Shown in pieces: positions 10,607 through 21,800 of a stretch of 64,000 bases of DNA; the first letter of the stretch is position 1, and each line of letters starts with the position of its first letter. Position numbers and translations under genes: made by a program. Source of the DNA: Zygnema cylindricum. Its lineage: Eukaryota; Streptophyta; Zygnematophyceae; Zygnematales; Zygnemataceae. The stretch covers positions 150,950 through 214,949 of the forward strand of contig JBBHKE010002217.1 in assembly GCA_037447655.1 (NCBI GenBank), given 5' to 3'. The notes under the pieces were generated by a model. That model was not told the origin of the DNA and ran no database searches. It worked only from the letters and a program-made list of their open reading frames with translations.

Positions 10607-12064
10607 TGGAAAGGGATGGAGGGAAAGGCAGATTGGGAGGGAAGGAGGGTAGATTGGGAGGTGAGAATAGATGGAGTGAGAAAGGGAGAGAGAGGGAGGT
10701 AGGGAGGGTAGATTGGGAGAGAGGGAGGTAGGGCAAGGAGGGTGGGAGAGTGGGGCGGCAGATTGGGAGGGATGGAGGGATGGAGGGAAAGGCAAATTGG
10801 GAGGGAAGGAGGGTAAATTGGGAGGTGAGAATGGATGGAGTGAGAAAGGGAGAGAGAGAGGGAGGTAGGGAGGGTAGATTGGGAGAGAGGGAGGGAGGGA
10901 GGTAGTGAGGGAGGGAGGGAGGGTGGGGGAGTGTTAAGAGGGAGGGAGGGTAGATTGGGACGGAGAGAGAGCGAGGGAGGAGGGGAGGGAGTGAGAGAGG
11001 GTGGGAGGGTGAGAGGGGTGAGACAAGGCTAGAGTGAGGGAGGGAGGGAAGGAGGGAGGGAGAGCAGATTGGAATGGAGGGAGGCCAAATTAGGAAGATA
11101 GAGGGAGGGTTGGGGGAGAGGGAGGAAGGAATAGAATGATGGAGGAAAGGTAGATTGGGAGAGAGGGGAGAAGGGAGTGAGAGAGAGAGGGAGGATGAGA
11201 GGGGTGAGACAAAGTGAGAGAGAGGGAGGGAGAGAGAGAGAGATAGAGGGAAGGAGTGAGAGAAGGAGGGAGGGAGGGAGGGAGAAAGAGAGGGCAAATT
11301 GGGAAGAGGGAGGGCAGATTGGGAGGGAGGGAGTGCAGATTGGGGGGGAGGGAGTGCATATTGGGAGGGAGAGAGGAAGGGAGGGAGGGCAGATTGGGAG
11401 GGAGGGCAGATTGGGATGGAGGGCAGTTTATGAGGGTGAGAGGGAGGGTTGGGAGGGAGGGAGCAAGGAATAAAATGATGGAGGGAGAGGGAGGGGGAGG
11501 GAGGGAAGAGACAGGGTGAGAGAGAGGGAGAGAGGGAAAGTGTGAGAGAGGGAGAGAGGGAGAGAGGGAGGGAGGGAGGGCAGATTGGGAGGGTGAGAGG
11601 GAGGGTAGATTGGGAGGGAGGGTAGATTGGTAGGGTGAGAGGGAGGGTTGGGAGGGAGGGAGCAAGGAATAATATGATAGAGGGAGGGTAGATTGGGAAA
11701 GACGGGGGGAGGGAGGGAGGGATGGCAGATTGGGAGGAAGGGATGGCAGATTGGGAGGGAGAGAGGACGGGATAGAGGGATTGAGAGAGGGAGAGAAGGA
11801 AGGACGGAGGGAGAGCAGATTGGAAGGGAGAGAGGGAGTGTTGGAGGGAGGGAGAGAGAGGGAGGGAGGGAGGAAGGGAGGGAGGAAAGGAGGGAGGGAT
11901 GGAGGGTGGGAGTGTCGATCAAGAGGGAGAGATGAGGTTTGGGGGGGACGGAAAATGGGATATAATCATAGAGGGTAGTTGGATTAGGAGAGAGGGGGGG
12001 AGGGAGTGGGGGAGGGAGGGAGGGTGAGTGGGTAAAGAGAGGGTGAGAGAGAGGGAGGGAGAGG
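10606..12064. repeat. Long polypurine (GA) tract fused to the truncated transposase
   Basis: About 1.46 kb of GGGA/GAGA on the + strand with interspersed AGATTGGGAGG words. It joins the truncated transposase at one end and the inverted repeat unit at the other. This is the same order (unit, then CT tract) as at 2444-4612, read on the opposite strand. Confidence 0.9.
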
Positions 12065-12231
12065 ACTAACAAACATATAAAAACGTAACAATACAAGTAC
12101 AACGTGAACAGTAAAAATATACAACTCGAAATAACAAGAAGGTAGGATACTAAGACAAAAAATAAGACATAATGATAGTTAACATAAAGAATATTTTAGA
12201 AAAAAGCTAAATACAATTCCGAAATTACAAA

Positions 12232-12310
<79 letters not shown>

Positions 12311-12500
12311 ATATATATATATATATATACATTGATATTGATATTTTTTTAAAAAAAATATAAATAAATAAATAAGTCAAAAAAAAAAAAAAACAAAAAA
12401 AAGACAAACTGGGTACCTTAGGCCCACATACACTTAGGAGTCTTGAAAGAGGCGCCCGTTTTTTACTTAACGTGATTGATGTCACAAATAACGACCAAAA
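12065..12500 (-). repeat. Diverged inverted copy of the repeat unit
   Basis: Read on the - strand, 12495-12399 matches 1575-1665 around GTGACATCAAT, CGGGCGCCTCTTT and GGTACCCAGTTTGTC. The 12235-12065 stretch resembles 1740-1850 (GTCTTATTT, CTTGTTATTT, GAGTT, GTTGTA). The copy is interrupted by an AT microsatellite at 12235-12330. It shows that the unit and tract exist in both orientations around the Harbinger genes. Confidence 0.75.
12235..12330. repeat. AT dinucleotide microsatellite
   Basis: A run of TA repeats with a TTTATATT interruption near 12297-12304. Confidence 0.95.
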
Positions 12501-12513
12501 AATGTAACAAAAA

Positions 12514-13066
12514 TGGGAGATTGGGAGGGAGGAAAATTGGGAGGCAGATTGGGTGAGAGAGAGCGGAGATTGAGAGGGAGGGTAGGCAGATTGGAAAAGA
12601 GAGAGTGAGGGAGAGAGAGAGGGGGAGGGAGATTAAGAGAGAGGGAGGGAGGGAGGGCAGATTGGGAGGGAGGATCTGAGGAAGTGAGAGAGGGAGGGAG
12701 AGAGAGAGGGAGGGAGAGAGAGAGGGAGGGAGAGAGGGAGGAAGGGAGAGAGAAAAGAAGGAAAGGAGGGAGGGAGGGAGGGAGGGAGGGAGGGAGAGAG
12801 GGCAGGCAGTTTGGGAGGAAGGAAGGGTCGATTTCGAGGGTGGGAGGGAGGAAGGAAGGGAGGGAGGGAGGGAGAGAGGGCAGACAGTTTGGGAGGAAGG
12901 GAGGGTCGATTTTGAGGGTGGGAGGGAGGAAGGAAGGGAGGGAGGGAGGGCAGATTGCGAGGAAGGGAGGGTAGATTAGGAGGGAGGGAGAGAGGAGGGG
13001 AGGAAAGGAGGGAGGGAGAGAGGAAGGGAGGGAGGGAGGGAGGGAGGGAGGGAGGGAGGACAGATT
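12514..13066. repeat. Polypurine (GA) tract
   Basis: GA-rich DNA beyond the inverted unit. It contains two near-identical blocks around GGAGGAAGG(A/G)AGGGTCGATTT at about 12814-12870 and 12891-12945, a local duplication of about 77 bases. Confidence 0.85.
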
Positions 13067-13670
13067 GGGCTAGAGGGACGCAATGGGGGAGGCTTCAGAT
13101 GGGAGTCAAATGGGAGATGGGCGGCGTTAGGAGGTGGGCAAGGAAAGTCCGTTGCACCTGTAGGAGGAAAGGAGCTGGTATTTCGCTTCATCAAAGTTAA
13201 AAATAAAATTTTCGTTTTTTTTTTTTTACGTTTAGTTTTAGATGATTTTGATTGGCTATTTTGGTAAAGGGTCACCATTTAAAAACATTTTGTTAGAGTA
13301 CGGATAATCATTCGAGAAATGACTTCGCGTTTCTTCAAAGTCGGAATTCTGCATTCCAAAAAGGCTTTCCGGAAAGGAAGGTGAATGACTACAGTTGTCA
13401 AGTTTTGACGCACTCGACCGTACGTTTTGTCCGTCGCTACGCTCCAAAAAGTGTATTTTGTCTGTTGCTACGCTCCAAAAAGGTTGACAGCAGAGCGGTC
13501 GAGCTGTTTGGCGCCTCTGTATTTTGTTTTTTTGCGTAAATAACGGTACGGAATCATTCATTTGTTCATCTCATTCACCATTTGTTTCTAGTGTGAATCC
13601 CAGCAAATGAACTAGTCGTACGGATGTTGTTTTGGCTACGTCAGCTTTTCGGCGAAATACGCGACTTTAA
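13067..13670. other. Intergenic stretch, no gene seen
   Basis: No conserved frame. A short tandem duplication around GCTACGCTCCAAAAAG is visible at about 13435-13482. Confidence 0.5.
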
Positions 13671-13866
13671 GGGTATGGTTACATCAGACGAAAAGTGAGG
13701 TTTAAAATTTTGTACTTTTCCGTACCATGCCGTACTATATTTTCGTGAGTTTCTTGAAAACAACATTACAGAAAAAAGGATAACGATTCTCCAAGTATCC
13801 GGGAGAAGACGTCGACCGTCCGATTACATTTTGGTCTTCATCTGCGAAGCAATTGCTCCATGCGCC

Positions 13867-13913
13867 TCTGTATTGGTGAACCCACCTCGCGGAGGTGGGT
13901 TCACCAATACAGA
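13867..13913. repeat. Perfect 22-bp inverted repeat with 3-base loop
   Basis: The left arm starting TCTGTATTGGTGAACCCACC (13867-13888) is exactly complementary to the right arm (13892-13913), separated by GCG. It would form a strong hairpin in RNA or cruciform DNA. Confidence 0.97.
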
Positions 13914-14070
13914 ACCAGTCAATTCGTTACACTTGGACGATAGACACGTGCGTCGATGAAAAATGAAAATTTTCACACGCCCCCAAAGTCACGTGCCTTC
14001 GGACAAGGTGACCGCAAATTTTTTGCCGAAAAGAAATACGGTTTTTTCCTGAAAGTCAGCAGAGTGAAGG

Positions 14071-14274
14071 AGATCTCTGAGGTTCATTGACGCGGTACAC
14101 TTGCGAAGTACACGTGTGAAGTACGCAAGTACGGATTTGCATACGAAAATGGTCGGTTTTCAAATCTTTGCGAGATCTCTGAGGTTCATTGACGCGGTAC
14201 ACTTGCGAAGTACACGTGTGAAGTACGCAAGTACGGATTTGCATACGAAAATGGTCGGTTTTCAAATCTTTGCG
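14071..14274. repeat. Perfect 102-bp tandem duplication
   Basis: The 102 bases starting AGATCTCTGAGGTTCATTG are present twice back to back (14071-14172 and 14173-14274) with no difference I can find. The period is divisible by three, so short frames across it repeat too. I regard those frames as fortuitous. Confidence 0.95.
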
Positions 14275-14434
14275 ATTTTAGAGATTTGATCGTCGACTTA
14301 CGTGGAACCATTCAAAAAACAACACGTATATAAAAACCTATTTACAGACGATACGCGATGTAACCGAGGCCTCTGTAATACAGAAATTTTGATGTCCGTA
14401 CTATTACAGAGACCTCCTGATGTAACCATGCCCG

Positions 14435-15849
14435 AACCCGACTTCAATATCCGGCAATATTTTGAGGAAGCTCGTTTGTACGGTTTTCATAGAAAGCCGT
14501 ACATGATTCCAACGTCCGTCTGTTGCGGAAGTGAATTTTTTTCCGGTGGAATAGCCCATGAATGAAAGGATCGCCGTTCGACAAATAGAAATAAAGTTTC
14601 GCACGTACAAAGGATTTTATAAATTTCATATTCTCATCTAATTCGGAAAATCATCGGAATGGGAAATGCTCCGGTGGGAATAGGCTATGACACTGTGTTA
14701 TGTTTTTCGGCCAAAAAAAGTCGACCGAAATTTAATGACGATGCGCATAGCACACGACAAAATTTGCTCGCTGGGTTACGGCTGCATGGGCACATGCCCT
14801 TAATTATTCTGCCGTTATTTTCACCAACAAGTTGGGAAGATATAAACAAGGATCGTTTCCGTCTGGACTGAAGCGTGCATAACACTTACCGCGAAACTAT
14901 GATTCATCACTACTGTACCTGGCAAATTATTAGGCAATCCGAGCCTTCAGAAATTTGAATTGTGATGCTCCTACGCGTTTTATAGGAGTCACAGTCTAGA
15001 GACATCACCTTCAATGTAAACCGATTGGTGGGTCTCAAAGTGGTGCTGATGTACGGTGTATGTTTTTCACGTGATTCAATAGCACTGTTATGCTTAAATG
15101 ATGGGAGAATCCTCCACTCCGATTGGATGATAAAAAGGAAAAAGTGCACAAACGGGTTCAGTTTGAGAAGGATTTATATGACACGTGGATCACTGTTGCT
15201 AATGGAGACATGCCATATGGACATTCTGCACTTTTTGCAACAGGTATTTACACGTGTATAGAACTGCCTCGTCAGCGCCCCGCCAGAGGATGGGGTTTGC
15301 CCAGATGTTTGTAAAATTTAACACGAGCAAACAGGCGATCGTAGCCATTAAATTTACCGTTATAAGATCCGAACCGTCAATAGACCATCTCGTTTGTCTC
15401 CTCTGTGCTGGAGGATTTTAGGCTAGCCAAGGCATATTCCAGGCTGGGATGTCAAAGAAACCCTTGTACTTTTATTTCGCACGCGCTGAAGGGTTATGGA
15501 CGGTTCAGATCTTGACAGAGGAGATGACGATGAACATTTCGACGGCGTCCTTAACTGAGTCGTTACAAGGAATCCTGTGTAGCATATGTCACGCTCAGGT
15601 GCCTGATACAAAGTGATATTCAAAATGACAGAAGCCATCAATATACGTTGGCAAAGATCATGAATGGATTTTGAAACTTTTGAAAGTTATAAATCAGTTC
15701 TTCCCATGGATGATGAAACCATCTAGTCATGATTAGTTTTATTCCTATATCTATAATCAACAATATATGCAATAGTTTCTTCGTTTTGTGTACGAGTACC
15801 TTTACACTGACTTAAAACATCCTAAAACATTCATCAGTACACTTGAAAA
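14435..15849. other. Region upstream of the phosphatase-like gene
   Basis: Only short unrecognised frames. The last 100 bases are AT-rich and probably contain the promoter and 5' leader of the gene starting at 15850. No TATA box can be fixed with confidence. Confidence 0.45.
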
Positions 15850-18800
15850 ATGGCAACAAGTACTTCTGTTGGCCTTAAAGTGTCGTCTCTTCCATCTTTG
15901 CTCCATTCTGACATACGCACTCTCAGCACACCTGTGGATTCTTCATGCACAGGACGTATTGTCTGCTTGCATGGTTCATTGCCTGGTACTGTAGTTCCTC
16001 ACATCGGCCGAAACCGGGTTCCAGCAGCCACGCGTCACACAGCTATTGCAACTGCTGCCACTGCCGATCCAGCAGTATCTAGAAAAATAAACGGTGCTGA
16101 TTCAAGCCGGTCAAAGGCTAGTTATTCTCGCAGACGCCGTATGTTATTGTTGAAGACTGCCAACGGACGAACTGCAACAGCTTCAACTACCAACGGCAGA
16201 GTATTTCCTTCTCTTGTAGTGGAGCGGAATGGAGCTGAGGAAACTAACTCTTCAGCGATAGATGTGAAAGGTGAGTGGCAGGAAGTATCTGTGGTTGTTG
16301 ATGGTAGGAACGTTGCTCGAAATGTTGAAACAATGTACAACATCTTTTTGGATAGAAAAGGATGCTGATGATGTCAGTCTTAAGCGTACGTCGCAAACCT
16401 AACTGAAAAGATTTTTTTTTTTGTGGTCCAGTCGAGTTAGTTCATGGTGTCTTTTGCTGCCATTTTTCTCTTGCTTGCTTTTTGTAACATTGTTTTAGTG
16501 ATATTGGTTGACATTTGCAGTTTCGGAAAGGAATTTGACTCTAAAATGGAATGAGATATCCTCGGACTTGGTCCTTGGTGATGGTCCTCGATGTCCAGAG
16601 GATGTTCGTGCGATTAAAGCCATGGGAGCAAGTGCCATTGTTAGTTTGATGGTGAGTTCATTTGACAGCTTCTAAATATGTGTTTATTTTCGTGGAATTT
16701 TATTCAGTGTGAATTATAATTTTTGTGGCTTACATTTTTTTTTTTGCCTTCTGATGTCTCTTTAAGTCTGCTAAATTCATGGACTTGGAACGAATGAAGT
16801 TTTTCTCTATGGCTTCGGTAAATTTTTCTATACGTTTGATCGCAGATTGATGATGAACACGAAAGACTGGGAATAGATTGGGCAGCCATTACTCAAACGG
16901 CAACGTCATTAGAAATTGTTGCAGCAAAGATATCAATGGATGAACTCTTTTACCAGGATCAGGTGAGATGTTTTACTACAGCTGTTTTTGCAACAATAGT
17001 GTGTTATGTCAAGTATTATGAAAATGGGCAATGTTTCCGTCAAGCCAATGGTTTGAAAGCATCATTGTTGTTTCAATACTTGGTGATTTGATCTATGGTC
17101 GTGACCTTGGTAGCTGAATTGTAATATCTGTTTTTGAAATTCACGGTTTATGGTTTTTGCTTTTCTTTATGTTTGCCCACTGCAAAGTGACGGAATCTCC
17201 TATTGTCTTGCGTTGACTCGCAATTGTCCTATCATTTCTTCCTACGTCTCCCCTCCTGCCTCTTCTCTCTCTTTCTTCTCTCCCATCCTCCCTCTTTCTT
17301 TATCTGTCTTTTATAGGCGACAGCTCTTCCCGAAGCTGTTCGAACAGTAGCTTCCCTCACAGCTAGTGGCGGTAGAGTCTACCTGAGTGATGCCTCTGGT
17401 CTTCAGCGAGCCTCTCTTGTTGCGCTCAGGTACACTGCCCAACAACATAATAACACTAAAACGGTCGCAACTTTTTTGTGCTGAAATCATGAAATAATGT
17501 TCACAACACTATTGAAGGGAGTGGAGCGAAATTGGTCACATCACTCTGCATTAAATTAGTATTATTTCTACTAATTCCGCTTTAATACATGTAAATCCTT
17601 TGCACAAATAGAGTTGGGCAGTGTAATTCCAGGACGTTCTCTCAATAACCTCTGGATGCAACATAAAACTTAGAATAAGTTGCTGGTTTTTGTTAAATTT
17701 TTTATTCCTACCTGGTGTATGTGGTTGTTGTTGTCACATGGATTGGTAATTAGCTTAGACTTCTGATCTGCTGAACTTTATCATTCTTGTAGCACTCTTC
17801 CAAATTTAGTATGGAGCTCAGACGGGTCCTCTCTGGTTGTTATTATCTTCTTCAATTTCAGCCTTCTCAAAGTCTTTCATAGTTTAAACCGCATTTGTAC
17901 AATCTATATTCCTAACTTTGTCTAATACTAATTTTGATCCTGGCGGTTGCAGCTATCTTACCTTCGCCAAAGCTATGGATTTAAGAAAAGCGATGAAGCA
18001 AATCATTGATGCATGTCCTTCTGCTGATCCAAACATGGCTGCTTGGGAAGAGGTGGGGCAGCTATTCCAGGGCCATATTTTTAAAGATTGTCGGGTACAA
18101 GGTGGAGACTAAGTGTGTACTGTTTGAATCACTGCAGTTTTTCGAGTGATGTGTGCTTTACCAGAACTTGTAAAAATTGCAGGTTCCATTTACTGAATTT
18201 CCCTAAACATATTTCACATGTGAAGTGTTAACTATTTCTGCTATTTTTCTCGTTGCTTATGCTTGAGTTTTAACTGGTATGCAGACTAAAAACAAGCTTC
18301 TCGCTGGAGAGTCCCAAAGATTGGCTACTTTTGCGCAAGACCTCTTTCGTGGAAGGCAGTATTCAGGCACGCCAGGTTCTTCAGCAGAAGACTGGCTTGT
18401 AAGTGTCTGATGAAAAAAATCATGGATTAAGTTATTCCCCTGTTTAAAAATGCGGTCTCATCAAAGAACCATTGGGGCATGGGTAATCTTTTTCCGTTTT
18501 AGTATCTGTGCTTCTGGTTTTATTGGCTTTGCAATCTTGTTCTTGGAAATAATGCTGCTCCAGTTTTGGAGTAATGAACTTCTGTTTAAAGTTTCCCGCT
18601 CCCATCTGCATCCTTCTCCTGGAGCCCTCTAATTCAAAGGTGCTGTGTTGGTGGTAGCAATTGTTGTGCAAGTTTTAAAGTGGACTTTGCTATATTGCAT
18701 TCAGTATTCCATCAAAGTGGACAGAAAATACATGTAGCTGAAACGTTTTTCTCTCTTTTTTATTTTTCCTTATTGTTTTAAATTTGTAAGCAAATGTTGC

Positions 18801-21800
18801 TGTAGTTTTAAGAAGATTTATGAAGGTCATTATTAAGTGGAATCTTGTAAGTGGCACACATGATCTGCTTACCACCTCATGTCCAGTTCTTGAAGATGTT
18901 GACCCCCACATTTTGGCAGCAGAAGCCAGGTGGCAAATAAGTACTGCTTACCTGTTTTTTGGCTACTTGTAGCCTGTAATTGAACCAAAAGTTATTGTTC
19001 CCTTGTTCCTTTTGGCAGACAGCGCAAAGATTGCTGATAGCTGAGCACTTCAAGCAGGGAGTGTCATCTCATCTGCAACTGACAGACAAGTTGTCCCAGG
19101 TAATGTTCTGAGGGAAACTTTTCGTCTATGTGCTTTGTTTTTGTAACTTGGTGGGCACGTTGCCTCAGCATGCTGAGCTGATTCGCTCAGCCATTACAAA
19201 GTCTTTGCTAAGTTTATGATGAGTTATATTTTCTTTTGGCTTTTACAGATTTCGTATTGGAAAGCGAGGAAGGATACTATGAAAGAATTGGACAGAATCA
19301 AGGTAAATTGCGGATCAGCATTGAAACTGTTCCATTGATTGAACAGTACTATCATGCATTGTCTTTAGTTGCCAGCCGGGTGAAGACTGGCTTGCTCTAA
19401 CCTTTTATGTGATAAGCACTTACTTTAGTAAAACATTTGTACTTGGAGTCGTATTTCCATGAACTCTTTGCAGAAGTCTTGCCAGCTGAAATTTGCTGGT
19501 AGTATGGAAAAGGTTTCTGATTTTTTTTGTATGTTATAGTCTGATTGTCATGTAAGTGAGTATATGATAGTTATTTTATCTAAACACGTAAAGTAAGGCT
19601 TTGTTTGGTACATGTCTCATGGGTGCGTATTCTAGTAGGCCCTTTTTCAAGGTAAGGTAATTTCCATTTTACGTTATGTGGAGATGGTTGTTAGATGTCA
19701 AAGGTCTGAGGTCATTCTTTGGGGATTTTCTTTTGGGCATACATCTATGTTTGAATGCATGGTTCATACTGACAGAAGTTCTATTCCGTGTAACATGAGC
19801 CTGGCATTATATGTGCATGACATTTTTCTTTGATGATGCTGTTTAATATTCCTATGGTTTATATGCAGGGAAAGAAATTTTCAAATAAACCTTGATCCTC
19901 AGGTAGTAAAAAAAGTGGTTTAGTCGAAAATCAGCTATTTATATTGTAGAATGTTTGTTCGTGCAGATGCTTGCTGCAGAGAAAACAAGGGAAGCTTTAA
20001 TCGCGAAAGAGGACGCAGCTGTTGCACAGCAACAAGTCTCTAAGCTTTCTAACAGAATCAAAGAATTGTTAAGAGATGCAAAAGTGGCTGATGTAACTTT
20101 GACAAAGTTGGTGGAAGACAACGACAAGCTTTCTCAGGAGGTTTCCAGCTTTTTGGACGACAGGCTACTCGCCGAGGAGTCGCTCAAAGAAACCATTGGA
20201 ATTTTCAAGAGAAATCTGGAGGAAGCTGAAGCCAGGGAAGCTGCCGCTGTGCAGAGAGCACAGGCGGTTGAGAAGGAAATTAATCATCTTTCGGAAACAG
20301 TGAAGCAACTGCATGTGCGGGAGTCAAAGGCCGTTGGGTTGGCAGATATTATGTCAAATTTGTCTGCCAAGCTACCTGACCAGCTCTCTCATGATGGGAA
20401 AAAAGAGACAGAAATCTCCGCAGCAGAAGAAGCCAAAACCCGGATTTTAGAAGTGTTGAAGGAGCTTGGTACCGAAGACTTGAAAAAAGATTTAAGCGGT
20501 GAAGCTGTTCCTGTGAACCAATCTTTACTCACTCTGCGTTCAACTGTGGGTGACCTTGTCAAGCAAGTTCTAGCACAGAAGGATTTTATCAGTGTGTCAG
20601 AAGCTGCTCGTGGTCAAGCTCGAGAGGAACTGGGGCGTGTTTCTAAAGAGTTGTTTCTAATGAAGAACAGTAAGCCTGTTGCATCGAGCAGTTTTATTCC
20701 AGACCTTGAGAAACAGTTGATGGGTCTGAGATCTGAGCTTGTGACTGCTGTCGAGAAGATCGGGGACTTGGAGGAGGAAAAATCCACGTTTCAGGAGACG
20801 CTCACCAATTTAAGGTAAGCTGTTCAAGGCAGATGGACCTATTCTCACAGACTTGGGGGAATGCGAATGTATGCTCTGCAGGTGCTTCTGAAGATATGGC
20901 TAAGTTTTGCTTTACAGTAAGTTGGTTCAGCTCCATCTTGGACTCCTTCATATCCTTCAGTATTGTAACAGGCTTCAGGGAACCTGATTATCGTTTCCTG
21001 AAGTGTTTGCCTGAAGTTTATAACAGCACTTACATTGTGAACTCACAAACATCATAGCAAGAGTAGTGAATGCAGACTTGCAGTGACCGGAGATTGATAT
21101 GGTGGTGCCTTCTGCTTACTGCACGTACCATGTTCTTTTTCCAGATTGTTCACTCTTTTTATTTAGTTCTATTTGTTGTGTGAGACTGCACTTATGCTTG
21201 TACCATTACCTCACGACTGTCCTATTCCCTCGAGCCAAGATAAGCTCACATATTTTGCAAATTGGCATTTTTGGCATTTGGCATTTTTGGTCTTTTCATC
21301 TGACCTGATCTGTCACTTGTCTGAGGGTCATTGGTATGTATGGGCTTTTAACTGAATGAAGCTTAAACAAGATGCAGCAGTTGACTTAAATTGTTAATCA
21401 GGTATTAGACAGTAATCCTAGCTTACTTTTAGGCGATACTTCATGAAACATTACTGTCATGTAGGCTAAGCAATGTTGACAAACCATTGTGATAGGGGGG
21501 TTGCATTGGCTTTGCTGAAGCGGTTTCCAGTTCTACTTTGGGATTTCTTGCTTGTGGACCTGAACGTTTGGATGAATGCATCCTGAGAGCGTTGTTTAGC
21601 AAGGGGTTTGGTATTGTCATTCACTTGGTTCAAAAGGAAGTCAAATAAGTGTTGTAGATAGCTTTATTTCGTCTTGAAGTTACCACAAGCAGGCTATGAG
21701 GTCTTTGTTTGTGTACTTTTTAACACTAGTCACGCTTAGTAAGTATCAGGGGGAAAATGCACGAAGGCTTTCCGATTCACTGAACTTCTAAACACAGCTT

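Larger units (their letters stand above)
13671..14434. mobile_element. Putative non-autonomous inverted-repeat element
   Basis: The left end GGGTATGGTTACATCAG (13671) is matched by the inverted right end CTGATGTAACCATGCCC (14417-14433), with one mismatch. The start resembles the element at 33514-34767, with GGGTA at the tip and AGACGAAAAGTG just inside. Internally it holds a perfect 22-bp hairpin (13867-13913) and a 102-bp tandem duplication (14071-14274). It has no coding capacity. GGG tips suggest a Harbinger-like MITE, but I cannot see an exact target duplication. Confidence 0.6.
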
